Assembly (NCBI GenBank): GCA_031290075.1
Contig: JAITOG010000113.1
Span: 1 to 9,792, forward strand
Direction of reading: 5' to 3'
DNA length: 9,792 nucleotides
From: Holosporales bacterium
GTDB lineage: Bacteria > Pseudomonadota > Alphaproteobacteria > BNTO01
Shown here: positions 1-6,424 of the stretch, piece after piece
Position numbering within the stretch: the stretch's first letter is position 1
Layout: each line of letters starts with the position of its first letter
Notes under the pieces: generated by a model
The model's input: only the letters and a program-made list of their open reading frames with translations
Database searches by the model: none
What the model was told of the DNA's origin: nothing
Translations under genes and position numbers: made by a program

Positions 1-120
1 CCAACAAAATATCAATATTCTATTGTTGGAGACAGAGGTTTTGGGCAGCAAAGGATTCTTGAGATTTGTAAGAAGCATGGCTTTTCTTTTGTTTTGCGCA
101 GATGCGACGATTTAAACTAA
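1..120 (+). pseudogene. Transposase fragment (IS4-like DDE), 5' part outside window
   Basis: The first frame is open from the window edge to a TAA at 118-120 and encodes 39 residues. It contains SIVGDRGFGQQRILEICKKH followed by GFSFVLRRCDDLN. The pattern (V/A)GDRGFG, then a helix, then GFSFVLR is how IS4-type (DDE_Tnp_1) transposases look around the second catalytic Asp (here D11 of the fragment). In intact enzymes about 100 or more residues follow, including the catalytic Glu, but here the frame stops soon after the FVLR strand. I therefore read it as a truncated, inactive copy. The 5' part lies outside the window, so its full extent is unknown. The family assignment is from motif memory and IS4 versus a neighbouring family is not certain. 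Confidence 0.6.
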
Positions 121-486
121 CCCTGTTCATTAATTGATTTTTACAATTTTGGGCCTCTGCGCTGCAGAGCCTTCAAAGGCCGAAAAGTTAAATGTGAACA
201 CAGTTACTAATTTCAGAGGCCCCAATTGGCGCAATCGTCCAGGATGCTAAGAGAGGAATACCTCGCTTATAATTAAAAGTCATAATGACCCCCTAATAAA
301 ATAAGAACAAAACCTATTTTTAGAGTAGAAAAGAAGTGTTTAGAAATGGTTAATTGAAGGGAAAAAAATACAGGAATAATTATTTTTATACTTAAGAACT
401 AAAAGCCCCTGCTACACATTCCAAGTTGTAAAAATTTTAGAAATTAGATAATAATTATAAATGATCATTAAAGATTTAGCCAAAAA
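121..486. other. 366-bp gene-poor region with nested inverted repeats
   Basis: I see no convincing long gene between the transposase remnant and ddl. The left part holds several inverted repeats. CTGTTCA (123-129) with TTAA (130-133) faces TTAA (188-191) and TGAACA (195-200). A strong short hairpin, CTCTGC-GCT-GCAGAG, lies at 155-169. The 144-159 sequence is nearly complementary to 214-228. A 31-codon minus-strand ORF (283-188) with an AGGGGG before its ATG lies inside and is treated as a finding only. The right part (300-480) is plain AT-rich DNA that probably carries the ddl promoter. The GC-rich palindromic section may be an IS end or the gene of a structured RNA; I cannot tell which. Confidence 0.5.
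426..452 (+). promoter_or_regulatory. Weak putative promoter for ddl
   Basis: TTGTAA (426-431) and GATAAT (447-452) are separated by 15 bp, shorter than the usual 17. A second AT-rich hexamer, TTATAA (455-460), overlaps the region. Transcription would start near 459, giving a leader of about 28 nt. The DNA is so AT-rich that matches of this quality are expected by chance, so this is only a suggestion. Confidence 0.25.
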
Positions 487-1395
487 ATGAAGATAGCAAT
501 AATAACTGGTGGATGGTCTGGCGAACGCGAGATTTCGCTTAATTCAGCAAAATCGATGTTGGAAGCTATCAAGCATTTAAATAAATATGATGTGTGCGTT
601 ATAGATTTTCAAAAAAATTTACAACAATTTGTAAATGACTTGAAAATAGCAAAGCCTGATGTAGCATTACTAGCAATTCACGGTGTTGGCGCGGAAGATG
701 GAGTTTTACAAGGGATTTTAGAAATTGCTGGAATTCCCTATACTTCCTCAAGTGTTACGGCATCTGCTATAAGCATGGACAAAATTTTTACACGTATAAT
801 TACGGAAAAAATTGGAATTCAAGGGCCAAAATGGAAAGCATTACCTATTGATGAACTGCGCAAAAATGGTGAAAACTTTGCATTTCCTTATGTAATTAAA
901 CCTAGAAACGAAGGTTCAAGTATCGGGGTTTCTATAATTTATAATCAAAAAGATCTGGAAAAAGCTTTGGATGCTTGGACTTTTGGAAACAAAGTTTTGC
1001 TTGAAGAGTATATAAAGGGAAAAGAAATTCAGGTTGCTATCATATGCGGTAAGGCAATTGGAACTTTGGAAGTTCAACCAGATGCTGAATTTTTTAATTA
1101 CCATGCAAAATATACAGATGGAATTACTAAACACATTTTTCCTGCACAAATTCCAGATGACATTAATAATCTTATATTGAAACAGTCTGAACAAATTTTT
1201 AGCATATTGGAATGCTCTGGGATTGCTCGAACAGAGTTTATTTACGGGGAAGATTCTAAAGTTTATTTTTTAGAAATTAATACCCAGCCAGGAATGACAT
1301 CGCTTTCAATTGTTCCAGATATTGCCAAAAATTTTGATATTTCTTATATTGAGATAATTGAAAAGATGATTGAAGCTGCAATTTTAATTAATTAG
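487..1395 (+). CDS. ddl: D-alanine--D-alanine ligase
   Basis: This cytoplasmic ATP-grasp enzyme joins two D-alanines with ATP to make the dipeptide that MurF adds to the peptidoglycan precursor. The 302-residue length matches Ddl (E. coli DdlB 306). Visible motifs are GGWSGEREISLNS (8-20; E15 corresponds to the substrate-binding Glu), HGVGAEDGVLQG (65-76), the ATP-grasp segment YVIKPRNEGSSIGVS (135-149), LLEEYIKGKEIQVAI (171-185), YHAKY (205-209) and ARTEF...EINTQPGMTSLS (247-274, with R248 and N265 as Mg/phosphate ligands). The Tyr in YHAKY points to a D-Ala-D-Ala enzyme rather than a VanA-type D-Ala-D-Lac ligase. The ATG at 487 begins the canonical beta strand directly; the ribosome site is weak. 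It is not beside murC/murB/ftsQ here, unlike many alphaproteobacterial ddlB genes. A small membrane-protein gene follows after 7 nt. Confidence 0.95.
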   Translation: MKIAIITGGWSGEREISLNSAKSMLEAIKHLNKYDVCVIDFQKNLQQFVNDLKIAKPDVALLAIHGVGAEDGVLQGILEIAGIPYTSSSVTASAISMDKIFTRIITEKIGIQGPKWKALPIDELRKNGENFAFPYVIKPRNEGSSIGVSIIYNQKDLEKALDAWTFGNKVLLEEYIKGKEIQVAIICGKAIGTLEVQPDAEFFNYHAKYTDGITKHIFPAQIPDDINNLILKQSEQIFSILECSGIARTEFIYGEDSKVYFLEINTQPGMTSLSIVPDIAKNFDISYIEIIEKMIEAAILIN

Positions 1396-1402
1396 TAAAA
1401 CT

Positions 1403-1726
1403 ATGGAAAGTATATTTTTATGTATTTTTCTTTTATTTACATTAATTGGAATTATTTTTTATTTAATAAAAAGTTTGAAAATACATTCAATTAATCTTCA
1501 AGAAAAATCATACATTTCTCTTCAAAAAAAAGAAAAATTTTCTTCTAAATTTATGCCTGTAGTTTTAGCGGAAATTTCTACTATCTTATTTATGATTCTA
1601 TTTATACCAATTATTGTTATTAATAAATACAATACTATTGAATTAATATTCTTTCTATTTTTAGTAATAGCTTGGATTATAAGTATAATTTATTGTTTGA
1701 AAGAAGATTCTTCTTATCTGTCTTAA
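1403..1726 (+). CDS. Small three-helix membrane protein of unknown function
   Basis: I do not recognise this 107-residue protein. Three hydrophobic stretches at about 3-23, 53-75 and 80-98 predict three membrane helices. A Lys/Ser-rich loop of about 30 residues (24-52) lies between the first and second. The N-terminus is short and the acidic tail (KEDSSYLS) is hydrophilic. It starts 7 nt after the ddl stop with no clear ribosome site of its own, so it is probably read by translational coupling from ddl. It ends only about 12 bp before the palindromic repeat that overlaps the convergent rlmE gene. AT-rich DNA codes easily for hydrophobic runs, so some doubt remains. The uninterrupted frame, the sensible topology and the ddl spacing favour a real gene. 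The context does not prove a cell-wall role. Confidence 0.6.
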   Translation: MESIFLCIFLLFTLIGIIFYLIKSLKIHSINLQEKSYISLQKKEKFSSKFMPVVLAEISTILFMILFIPIIVINKYNTIELIFFLFLVIAWIISIIYCLKEDSSYLS

Positions 1727-1737
1727 ACAAAGAAAGC

Positions 1738-1828
1738 CTTTGCCATATACTGGGGTCCCCAAAAAATGCGGATTTTAATTGTTGCCAATCTCCTGAAAAT
1801 TCCCAGGTAACTTGGATTCGCAATTTTT
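1738..1828 (-). repeat. Palindromic repeat element, copy 1 (rlmE 3' end)
   Basis: Read on the minus strand, the 53 bp at 1790-1738 match 9619-9671 on the plus strand at 47 of 53 positions without a gap. Weaker similarity continues for about 35 bp further into rlmE (to about 1828, ending in a shared CAAAAATTGC-like block). The element has internal dyad symmetry: AATTG (1777-1781) with CAATT (1821-1825), AATC(T)CC with GGATT inside that, and GGGGTCCCC further out. It supplies the stop codon and about 17 codons of rlmE. Size, palindromy and in-gene position resemble Rickettsia palindromic elements. The element family itself is unknown to me. Confidence 0.7.
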
Positions 1829-2473
1829 GATAGTTGGATTATATCCAATTGCAACAACATATATTTCTGCAGAATCTGAACGACTAGATGGTGGTTTAAA
1901 ATGCGAAACTTTTTTGAATTTTTTCTTCATTTCAGCTAACAAGGTGTTTTCTGTTCCTCCTCTAAGAACTTTTGCTACCATACATCCATCCTTTTCCAAA
2001 ACCATATCGCAAAAATTCAAAACGCATTTAACTAAAAACATAATGCGCGTATGGTCAACGCTGGATATTCCGCAAGCAGAAGAAGCCATATCACTTAGCA
2101 CAACATCAGCTTTTTTTCCTTGAAGAACCTCTATAATATTATTTATTGTTTCTTTTTCAGTAAAATCTCCAATAATTGATCGAATTCCTGAAATAGATTC
2201 AAATTCCTGCAAATCTACACCAATAATAATTCCACCTTTTACTCTTTGTTTTACAACTTGTAGCCATCCTCCAGGGGCACATCCTAAGTCAATAACTACT
2301 TGCCGCGTTTTCAAAATTTTAAATTTATTATCAATATCAATAAGTTTGAAAGCTGCGCGGGATCTATAGCCCTCTTTTTTTGATTTTAAAACATATGGAT
2401 CATTCAATTGACGTAAGAGCCATTTTCTAGAGGATGGAGTACGCTTTTTTTTACTGTTTAATGAAATACTCAT
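1775..2473 (-). CDS. rlmE: 23S rRNA (uridine-2'-O-)methyltransferase RlmE (FtsJ/RrmJ)
   Basis: RlmE uses S-adenosylmethionine to methylate the 2'-OH of a conserved 23S rRNA uridine (U2552 in E. coli), helping late large-subunit assembly in the cytoplasm. The SAM-binding motif VVIDLGCAPGGW is at 59-70. The catalytic K-D-K-E set is present: K43 (RAAFKL), D128 (LSDMA), K168 (VAKVL) and E203 (SAEIYVVA). The N-terminal RKWLLRQLNDPYV...GYRSRAAFKLIDID is of alphaproteobacterial type. E. coli RlmE has 209 residues and ends just after the YVVATG strand. Here the equivalent YVVAIG ends at 210 and about 20 extra residues follow, the last 17 or so encoded by the palindromic repeat. All catalytic residues lie before the extension, so activity should be retained. 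The gene is 198 bp from the lipoprotein gene and converges on the ddl pair. Confidence 0.95.
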   Translation of the reverse strand: MSISLNSKKKRTPSSRKWLLRQLNDPYVLKSKKEGYRSRAAFKLIDIDNKFKILKTRQVVIDLGCAPGGWLQVVKQRVKGGIIIGVDLQEFESISGIRSIIGDFTEKETINNIIEVLQGKKADVVLSDMASSACGISSVDHTRIMFLVKCVLNFCDMVLEKDGCMVAKVLRGGTENTLLAEMKKKFKKVSHFKPPSSRSDSAEIYVVAIGYNPTIKNCESKLPGNFQEIGNN

Positions 2474-2671
2474 ACACTAGATTATTTATGAAAGGCTTTT
2501 GCCCATAAAAAAAAATTACTTAACAATAGTTAGGACTAAAAAAACATTTCATATGGAAAGCGTAGGTAAATCCCTTTTTTAGAATCAAAGCTTACATACA
2601 CAGAGTCTATTAAGTTAGAATTTACACAAACTTAATCTACACTCTCCAATTTTTTTTTAACAGTCTCTTAC
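2474..2671. other. Intergenic region with an AT-rich 8-bp inverted repeat
   Basis: The 198 bp between the lipoprotein stop and the rlmE start hold no ORF I would support. ATTAAGTT (2609-2616) and AACTTAAT (2629-2636) form a perfect 8-bp stem with a 12-nt loop. No T-run directly follows it on either strand, so it is a poor terminator. The rlmE promoter presumably lies here, but I found no good -35/-10 pair. Confidence 0.4.
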
Positions 2672-3508
2672 TTATGATTTCTTAACAGCTTCTCCCTGAC
2701 CTTTTTTTATAAAGTCATTCCAACTTTTAACTTTATCTTTGCTTTCATTCAAAATATCGCTTGCTGCTGTTTTTAAAAGTGATAAAAGACTTACTTCACT
2801 TACTTGAATATCAATAATTCTTAAATTATTAGTACTAAGAATTACTACCTGAATAGTTTCATTTGTTTTACTATTAATCATTTCTATTAAAAATTTTTTA
2901 ACTTTTTTTCCATTACGAGCACATTCAATCTTTTTAACAGAATAATCTTTTATCATTGGCAAAAAAGATTCTGTATTTAAACTAATAAATTTTGACCATG
3001 TTTTTTCAATTGCATCTTTTAATTTTTTTGGATATTTTTTCCAATTTTGAGCAAAAACTCTTCCCTTTATTACTTTTGTTGCTACATTCTCTTCAATCCA
3101 ATCAGTAAGTTTTTCTTTTGATATTGTTTGTAATTCTTGCATTTTTTCTTTTGCAACTGTTACATCGTCTTTTTGATTAGGATTTTCTTCTTCTTCTTTT
3201 GATTTAATTGAATCTTTTTTTTCATCTTCTTTATTTATTTTTTCATTCTCTTCATTTTTTGTTGTCACTTTTTCATCTTCTTTATTTTCTTCCAAACCGG
3301 ATTTATTATCCTCAGCTTTCTCTTCCTCTTTTAAAGGAACTTCAGCTTCTTTGCTTTCTTTTTCTTCGGTATTTATTTTTGTCTCATTATCCAAATTTTC
3401 AGAATTTTGAGTTGTTTCCTCAGATTTAGTTTTTTTATCTTCCGAATTATTACACCCAACAAGGAATAAAAAACCTAAAGATAGCAATAAAAAATTTCTT
3501 TTTAACAT
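2672..3508 (-). CDS. Lipoprotein with long charged linker and MlaC-like domain
   Basis: Residues 1-18 are a lipoprotein signal (MLKRN, then a hydrophobic core) ending in the lipobox LVG-C19. Asn at +2 rather than Asp favours outer-membrane sorting under Lol rules. Residues 20-117 are a low-complexity stretch rich in Glu, Lys, Asp and Asn with almost no hydrophobics, probably a disordered tether. Residues 118-278 read like the MlaC/Ttg2D phospholipid-binding family: a helical NWKKYPKKLKDAIEKTWSKF (155-174) and a terminal LRIIDIQVSEVSLLSLLKTA (229-248) followed by WNDFIKKGQGEA. The latter mirrors the MlaC ending 'WKVYDV.IEGVSL...R..F..II...G...LI..L'. MlaC normally is a soluble periplasmic carrier moving phospholipid between the two membranes, so lipid anchoring is unusual. 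No mlaDEF neighbours are present. The lipoprotein call is firm; the MlaC assignment is by pattern only. It has its own promoter. Confidence 0.75.
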   Translation of the reverse strand: MLKRNFLLLSLGFLFLVGCNNSEDKKTKSEETTQNSENLDNETKINTEEKESKEAEVPLKEEEKAEDNKSGLEENKEDEKVTTKNEENEKINKEDEKKDSIKSKEEEENPNQKDDVTVAKEKMQELQTISKEKLTDWIEENVATKVIKGRVFAQNWKKYPKKLKDAIEKTWSKFISLNTESFLPMIKDYSVKKIECARNGKKVKKFLIEMINSKTNETIQVVILSTNNLRIIDIQVSEVSLLSLLKTAASDILNESKDKVKSWNDFIKKGQGEAVKKS

Positions 3509-3544
3509 AACTGCTCATTATAATAAAATTAAAGTACTATTTAC

Positions 3545-3573
3545 ATTGTATCTAGCGAATTCTATTTTTGCAA
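3545..3573 (-). promoter_or_regulatory. Sigma70-type promoter of the MlaC-like lipoprotein gene
   Basis: On the minus strand, TTGCAA (3573-3568) is followed after exactly 17 bp by TACAAT (3550-3545, 5 of 6 consensus). Transcription would begin near 3538, about 30 nt before the lipoprotein ATG at 3508. Hexamer match, spacing and position are all as expected. Confidence 0.55.
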
Positions 3574-3593
3574 TACTTAAAAATATTACAAAC

Positions 3594-3613
3594 TTTAAGT
3601 TTAGTTACTTAAA
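3594..3613 (-). terminator. Weak hairpin after the alaS / small-ORF unit
   Basis: TTTAAGT (3613-3607 on the minus strand) and ACTTAAA (3600-3594) form a perfect 7-bp stem with a 6-nt loop, 8 bp past the small-ORF stop. It is followed by GTTTGTAATATTTTT, which is U-rich in RNA. The stem has only one G-C pair, so termination would be inefficient. Confidence 0.3.
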
Positions 3614-3620
3614 ATAAAGG

Positions 3621-3767
3621 CTATTCGTTATTTGCATTAGTGAAATTTTGTATAGGAATTTCCACTTGAACAGATCGCTTTGCAACTGTAATTCCTTTAG
3701 TTCCAAAGTAAATAATTCCTCCTAAAAATACAAAAGCCATTATTCCATAAATAATTTTGTAAAACAT
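3621..3767 (-). CDS. 48-residue single-helix membrane protein downstream of alaS
   Basis: This short ORF reads MFYKIIYGIMAFVFLGGIIY, then FGTKGITVAKRSVQVEIPIQ, then NFTNANNE and a TAG. It starts one base after the alaS TAA. A strong ribosome site, GTGAGG, lies inside the last alaS codons; its GAGG (3780-3777) ends 9 nt before the ATG. That ribosome site and the tight spacing are the main reasons to believe the gene. Residues 5-23 form one membrane helix containing a GGxxxxG-like face. The roughly 25-residue tail is polar. The preceding basic residue K4 and the tail composition do not settle topology. I do not recognise the family. It should be co-expressed with alaS. Probably real, function unknown. 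Confidence 0.6.
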   Translation of the reverse strand: MFYKIIYGIMAFVFLGGIIYFGTKGITVAKRSVQVEIPIQNFTNANNE

Positions 3768-3768
3768 T

Positions 3769-6345
3769 TTAACGAACCTCACTAATTAAATTTTTTATTT
3801 TTTGAATAGCTGTTGATAAAGCACCAACGTTAGTTCCGCTTCCCTGGGCTTTGTTTGCACGTCCTCCTCCGCTTCCATCAAGACATTTGCAAGCCTGCTC
3901 TATTAAATATTTTGCACTTATTCTATCTGTATAGTTAGCGTCAACAAAAATTACCAAAGATATTCTTTCTTTACTAGTTCCTATTACAATCATTACTTCA
4001 TCTTTCATTTTTTTCTGCAAATCATCGGAAATCCCTTGTATTGCTGCAGATTCAATATCTTTGATCATATGAATTTCTACACAAAAATTTCCCAATGTTT
4101 CATATGAGCTTTCAATATTTTTACATGCATTAGAAGTTTTAAGCTGAGAGATTTGTCTTTGAAGATGTTTATTTTCCTCTAAAAGGGAATCTATTAAATC
4201 TCGTTGCTGTTTTTGTTCTTTATTAAAAAACTCTAATAAAGCATTGCCACATACCGCTTCAATTCTTCGCACTCCTGCTGCAATTCCACTTTCTGAAAGT
4301 ATTTTAAATAATCCAATTTCTCCTGTATTTGAAACATGCGTTCCTCCGCAAAGTTCTTGGGAAAAATATTCTTCTGAATGTAATTGCCCAATCTGAACAA
4401 CACGTACCATATCACCATATTTTTCTTCGAAAAATGCTAGGACTTCCATTTTTTGAGCTTCCTTAGCAGAGCATTCGATTGTACGCGATGGTAAAGCTTC
4501 AAGAACAATAATATTTACTAAATTCTCAATTTTTAGTTTTTCTTCATCTGTCAAAGACTTATTATGCGTGAAATCAAAGCGTAGCTTTTCTTCGTTTACA
4601 AGAGATCCTCTTTGCATAACGTGATCTCCAAGAATTCCCCTTAAAACAGATTGTAATACATGTGTTGCTGAGTGATGAGCAGAAATGCGTTTGCGCCGCA
4701 AAATATCAACATTTGCTTTAACTTTACTGCCAACGCATGGAGAACCTTTAGTAACTAAACATTCATGGATAACACGGCTATTGATTGCATACGTATTCAA
4801 TACTTGGCATTCAAAATCTTCGTATTTTATATGCCCAGTATCACCAATTTGTCCTCCAGATTCGGCGAAAAATGGAGTTTCTTTAAGAACAACTAAATAT
4901 TTTTCTTCTTCTTTTGTTTTCCATATTAAAACAATTTCTTCAAGTTTTTCTTCAATTGAAAAGACGTCATAACACTTTTTTATTGTTGGCTCAATTTTTT
5001 CTAATTCTTTTTCAAATAATATGTTTCTTGCTTCTGTTTCAATCCCTAAAGTTCCAGCTTTTTGGGATCTCTCTCTTTGTTGGCCCATAGCTTGCTCAAA
5101 TCCCTCAAAATCCACAGAGATTCCACGGGAACGCAAAATATCAGCTGTTAAATCAACAGGGAAACCATAGGTATCGTAAAGCTTGAAAGCTACATCCCCA
5201 GGTAAAATTTTTCCTGAAAGCCCTGCAACAGTTTCCTCAACAAGCTTAAGCCCAAAATCAAGTGTTGCTCCAAACCTTTTTTCCTCTTCCAAAATAACGC
5301 TTTTAATGAGCTCTTTATGTTGTATAAGCTCATGATATTGCAATCCCATAAGTTCAGCCATTTTATCAACAAGTTGGAATAAAACTGGTTCTTTTTGTCC
5401 CAGAACTCTAGCATGGCGAATAGCTCGGCGCATAATCCTGCGAAGCACATATCCACGCCCCTCGTTTTTGGGAAAAACTCCATCAGCAATTAAAAAACAA
5501 ATAGAGCGAATATGGTCAGCAATAACATTGTAAGATTGGTAATTTTTTTCATTTTTTTGCGTTATTTTTTCAATTTCTGCAATTAGATTAATAAATAAAT
5601 CTGTTTCAAAATTATTATGTTTTCCTTGCAATACCGTAGCTATGCGTTCCAGCCCCATCCCTGTATCAATGCAAGGCTTTGGAAGAGAAATCCTTTTATC
5701 TGGAAGTTGTTCATATTGCATGAAAACCAAATTCCAAATTTCAACAAAACGATCTCCGTCTTGATCTTTTGATCCTGGAGGGCCTCCGAAAATTTGCTCC
5801 CCATGATCGTAAAAAATTTCAGAGCACGGTCCACACGGACCTGTATCACCCATAGACCAAAAATTATCGCTTGTTGAAATTCCAACGATTTTTTCATCTG
5901 AAAAGCCAGAAATTTTTTTCCAAATTTGCTTAGCTTCTTCATCTTCTGAAAAAACTGTTATCCACAATTTTTGTGGATTTATTCTAAATTCCTTTGTAAC
6001 AACCTGCCAAGCATGGTATATCGCTTCTTCTTTAAAATATGCTCCAAATGAAAAATTTCCTAGCATTTCAAAAAAGGTATGATGGCGCGCTGTGTAGCCC
6101 ACATTTTCAAGGTCATTATGTTTACCTCCAGCACGTACACACTTTTGAGCCGTAGAAGCTTTTAAAAAAGATGGTTCTGCTTCGCCTGTAAAAAAATCTT
6201 TAAATTGAACCATTCCTGCATTTGTAAAAAGAAGGGTAGGATCATTTTTAGGAACAAGACTGCTTGATTGCACAATTTCATGGCCCGTTTTTTTAAAGTA
6301 CTCTAAAAATACTTCCCTAATTTCATTTAAAGATTTTATCGACAT
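3769..6345 (-). CDS. alaS: Alanine--tRNA ligase
   Basis: AlaRS charges tRNA-Ala with alanine in the cytoplasm and hydrolyses mischarged Ser- or Gly-tRNA-Ala. At 858 residues it is close to E. coli AlaS (876), so it is full length. The class II core is visible in NDPTLLFTNAGMVQFKD (34-50), RHHTFFEMLGNFSFG (87-101), the WSMGDTGPCGPCSEIFYDHG loop (163-182) and DTGMGLERIATVLQG (227-241). The tRNA-recognition region carries GRGYVLRRIMRRAIRHARVL (296-315). The editing domain has the zinc set H558/H562 (HHSATH) and C666/H670 (CGGTH). The C-Ala domain ends with DGSGGGRANKAQGSGTN (823-839). GGPPGS...DGDRF (188-200) is the alphaproteobacterial form. The upstream gene is comEC (79-bp gap). The ATG at 6345 has no strong Shine-Dalgarno but fits the family N-terminus. 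A small membrane ORF follows after one base. Confidence 0.97.
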   Translation of the reverse strand: MSIKSLNEIREVFLEYFKKTGHEIVQSSSLVPKNDPTLLFTNAGMVQFKDFFTGEAEPSFLKASTAQKCVRAGGKHNDLENVGYTARHHTFFEMLGNFSFGAYFKEEAIYHAWQVVTKEFRINPQKLWITVFSEDEEAKQIWKKISGFSDEKIVGISTSDNFWSMGDTGPCGPCSEIFYDHGEQIFGGPPGSKDQDGDRFVEIWNLVFMQYEQLPDKRISLPKPCIDTGMGLERIATVLQGKHNNFETDLFINLIAEIEKITQKNEKNYQSYNVIADHIRSICFLIADGVFPKNEGRGYVLRRIMRRAIRHARVLGQKEPVLFQLVDKMAELMGLQYHELIQHKELIKSVILEEEKRFGATLDFGLKLVEETVAGLSGKILPGDVAFKLYDTYGFPVDLTADILRSRGISVDFEGFEQAMGQQRERSQKAGTLGIETEARNILFEKELEKIEPTIKKCYDVFSIEEKLEEIVLIWKTKEEEKYLVVLKETPFFAESGGQIGDTGHIKYEDFECQVLNTYAINSRVIHECLVTKGSPCVGSKVKANVDILRRKRISAHHSATHVLQSVLRGILGDHVMQRGSLVNEEKLRFDFTHNKSLTDEEKLKIENLVNIIVLEALPSRTIECSAKEAQKMEVLAFFEEKYGDMVRVVQIGQLHSEEYFSQELCGGTHVSNTGEIGLFKILSESGIAAGVRRIEAVCGNALLEFFNKEQKQQRDLIDSLLEENKHLQRQISQLKTSNACKNIESSYETLGNFCVEIHMIKDIESAAIQGISDDLQKKMKDEVMIVIGTSKERISLVIFVDANYTDRISAKYLIEQACKCLDGSGGGRANKAQGSGTNVGALSTAIQKIKNLISEVR

Positions 6346-6375
6346 GCTTATTAAAACAGTGTGAAGCTATATTTT

Positions 6376-6404
6376 TTTGTATCAAAATATACTAATTTCC
6401 ACAA
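6376..6404 (-). promoter_or_regulatory. Weak putative promoter for alaS
   Basis: On the minus strand, TTGTGG (6404-6399) and TACAAA (6381-6376) are 17 bp apart, which would start transcription near 6369, about 24 nt before the alaS ATG. Spacing is ideal but the hexamers match only 3 of 6 and 4 of 6, so read-through from comEC is equally possible. Confidence 0.3.
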
Positions 6405-6424
6405 GAAGAATGGAATAGATTCTT

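Noticed and set aside
123..228. 6S RNA or SRP RNA gene in the structured gap
   Set aside because: I could not find the SRP GGAAG-type loop or a 6S-like long closing stem with a central bubble, so no named RNA family is supported.
1751..1761. GGGGTCCCC palindrome as a terminator between the convergent genes
   Set aside because: The loop would be too small for a stable RNA hairpin as drawn and no proper T-run follows on the plus strand; it is part of the repeat element.
3208..3429. Plus-strand Leu/Phe-rich frame as a membrane protein
   Set aside because: It is the antisense reading of the Glu/Lys-rich linker of the lipoprotein, which necessarily gives Phe/Leu/Ser codons.
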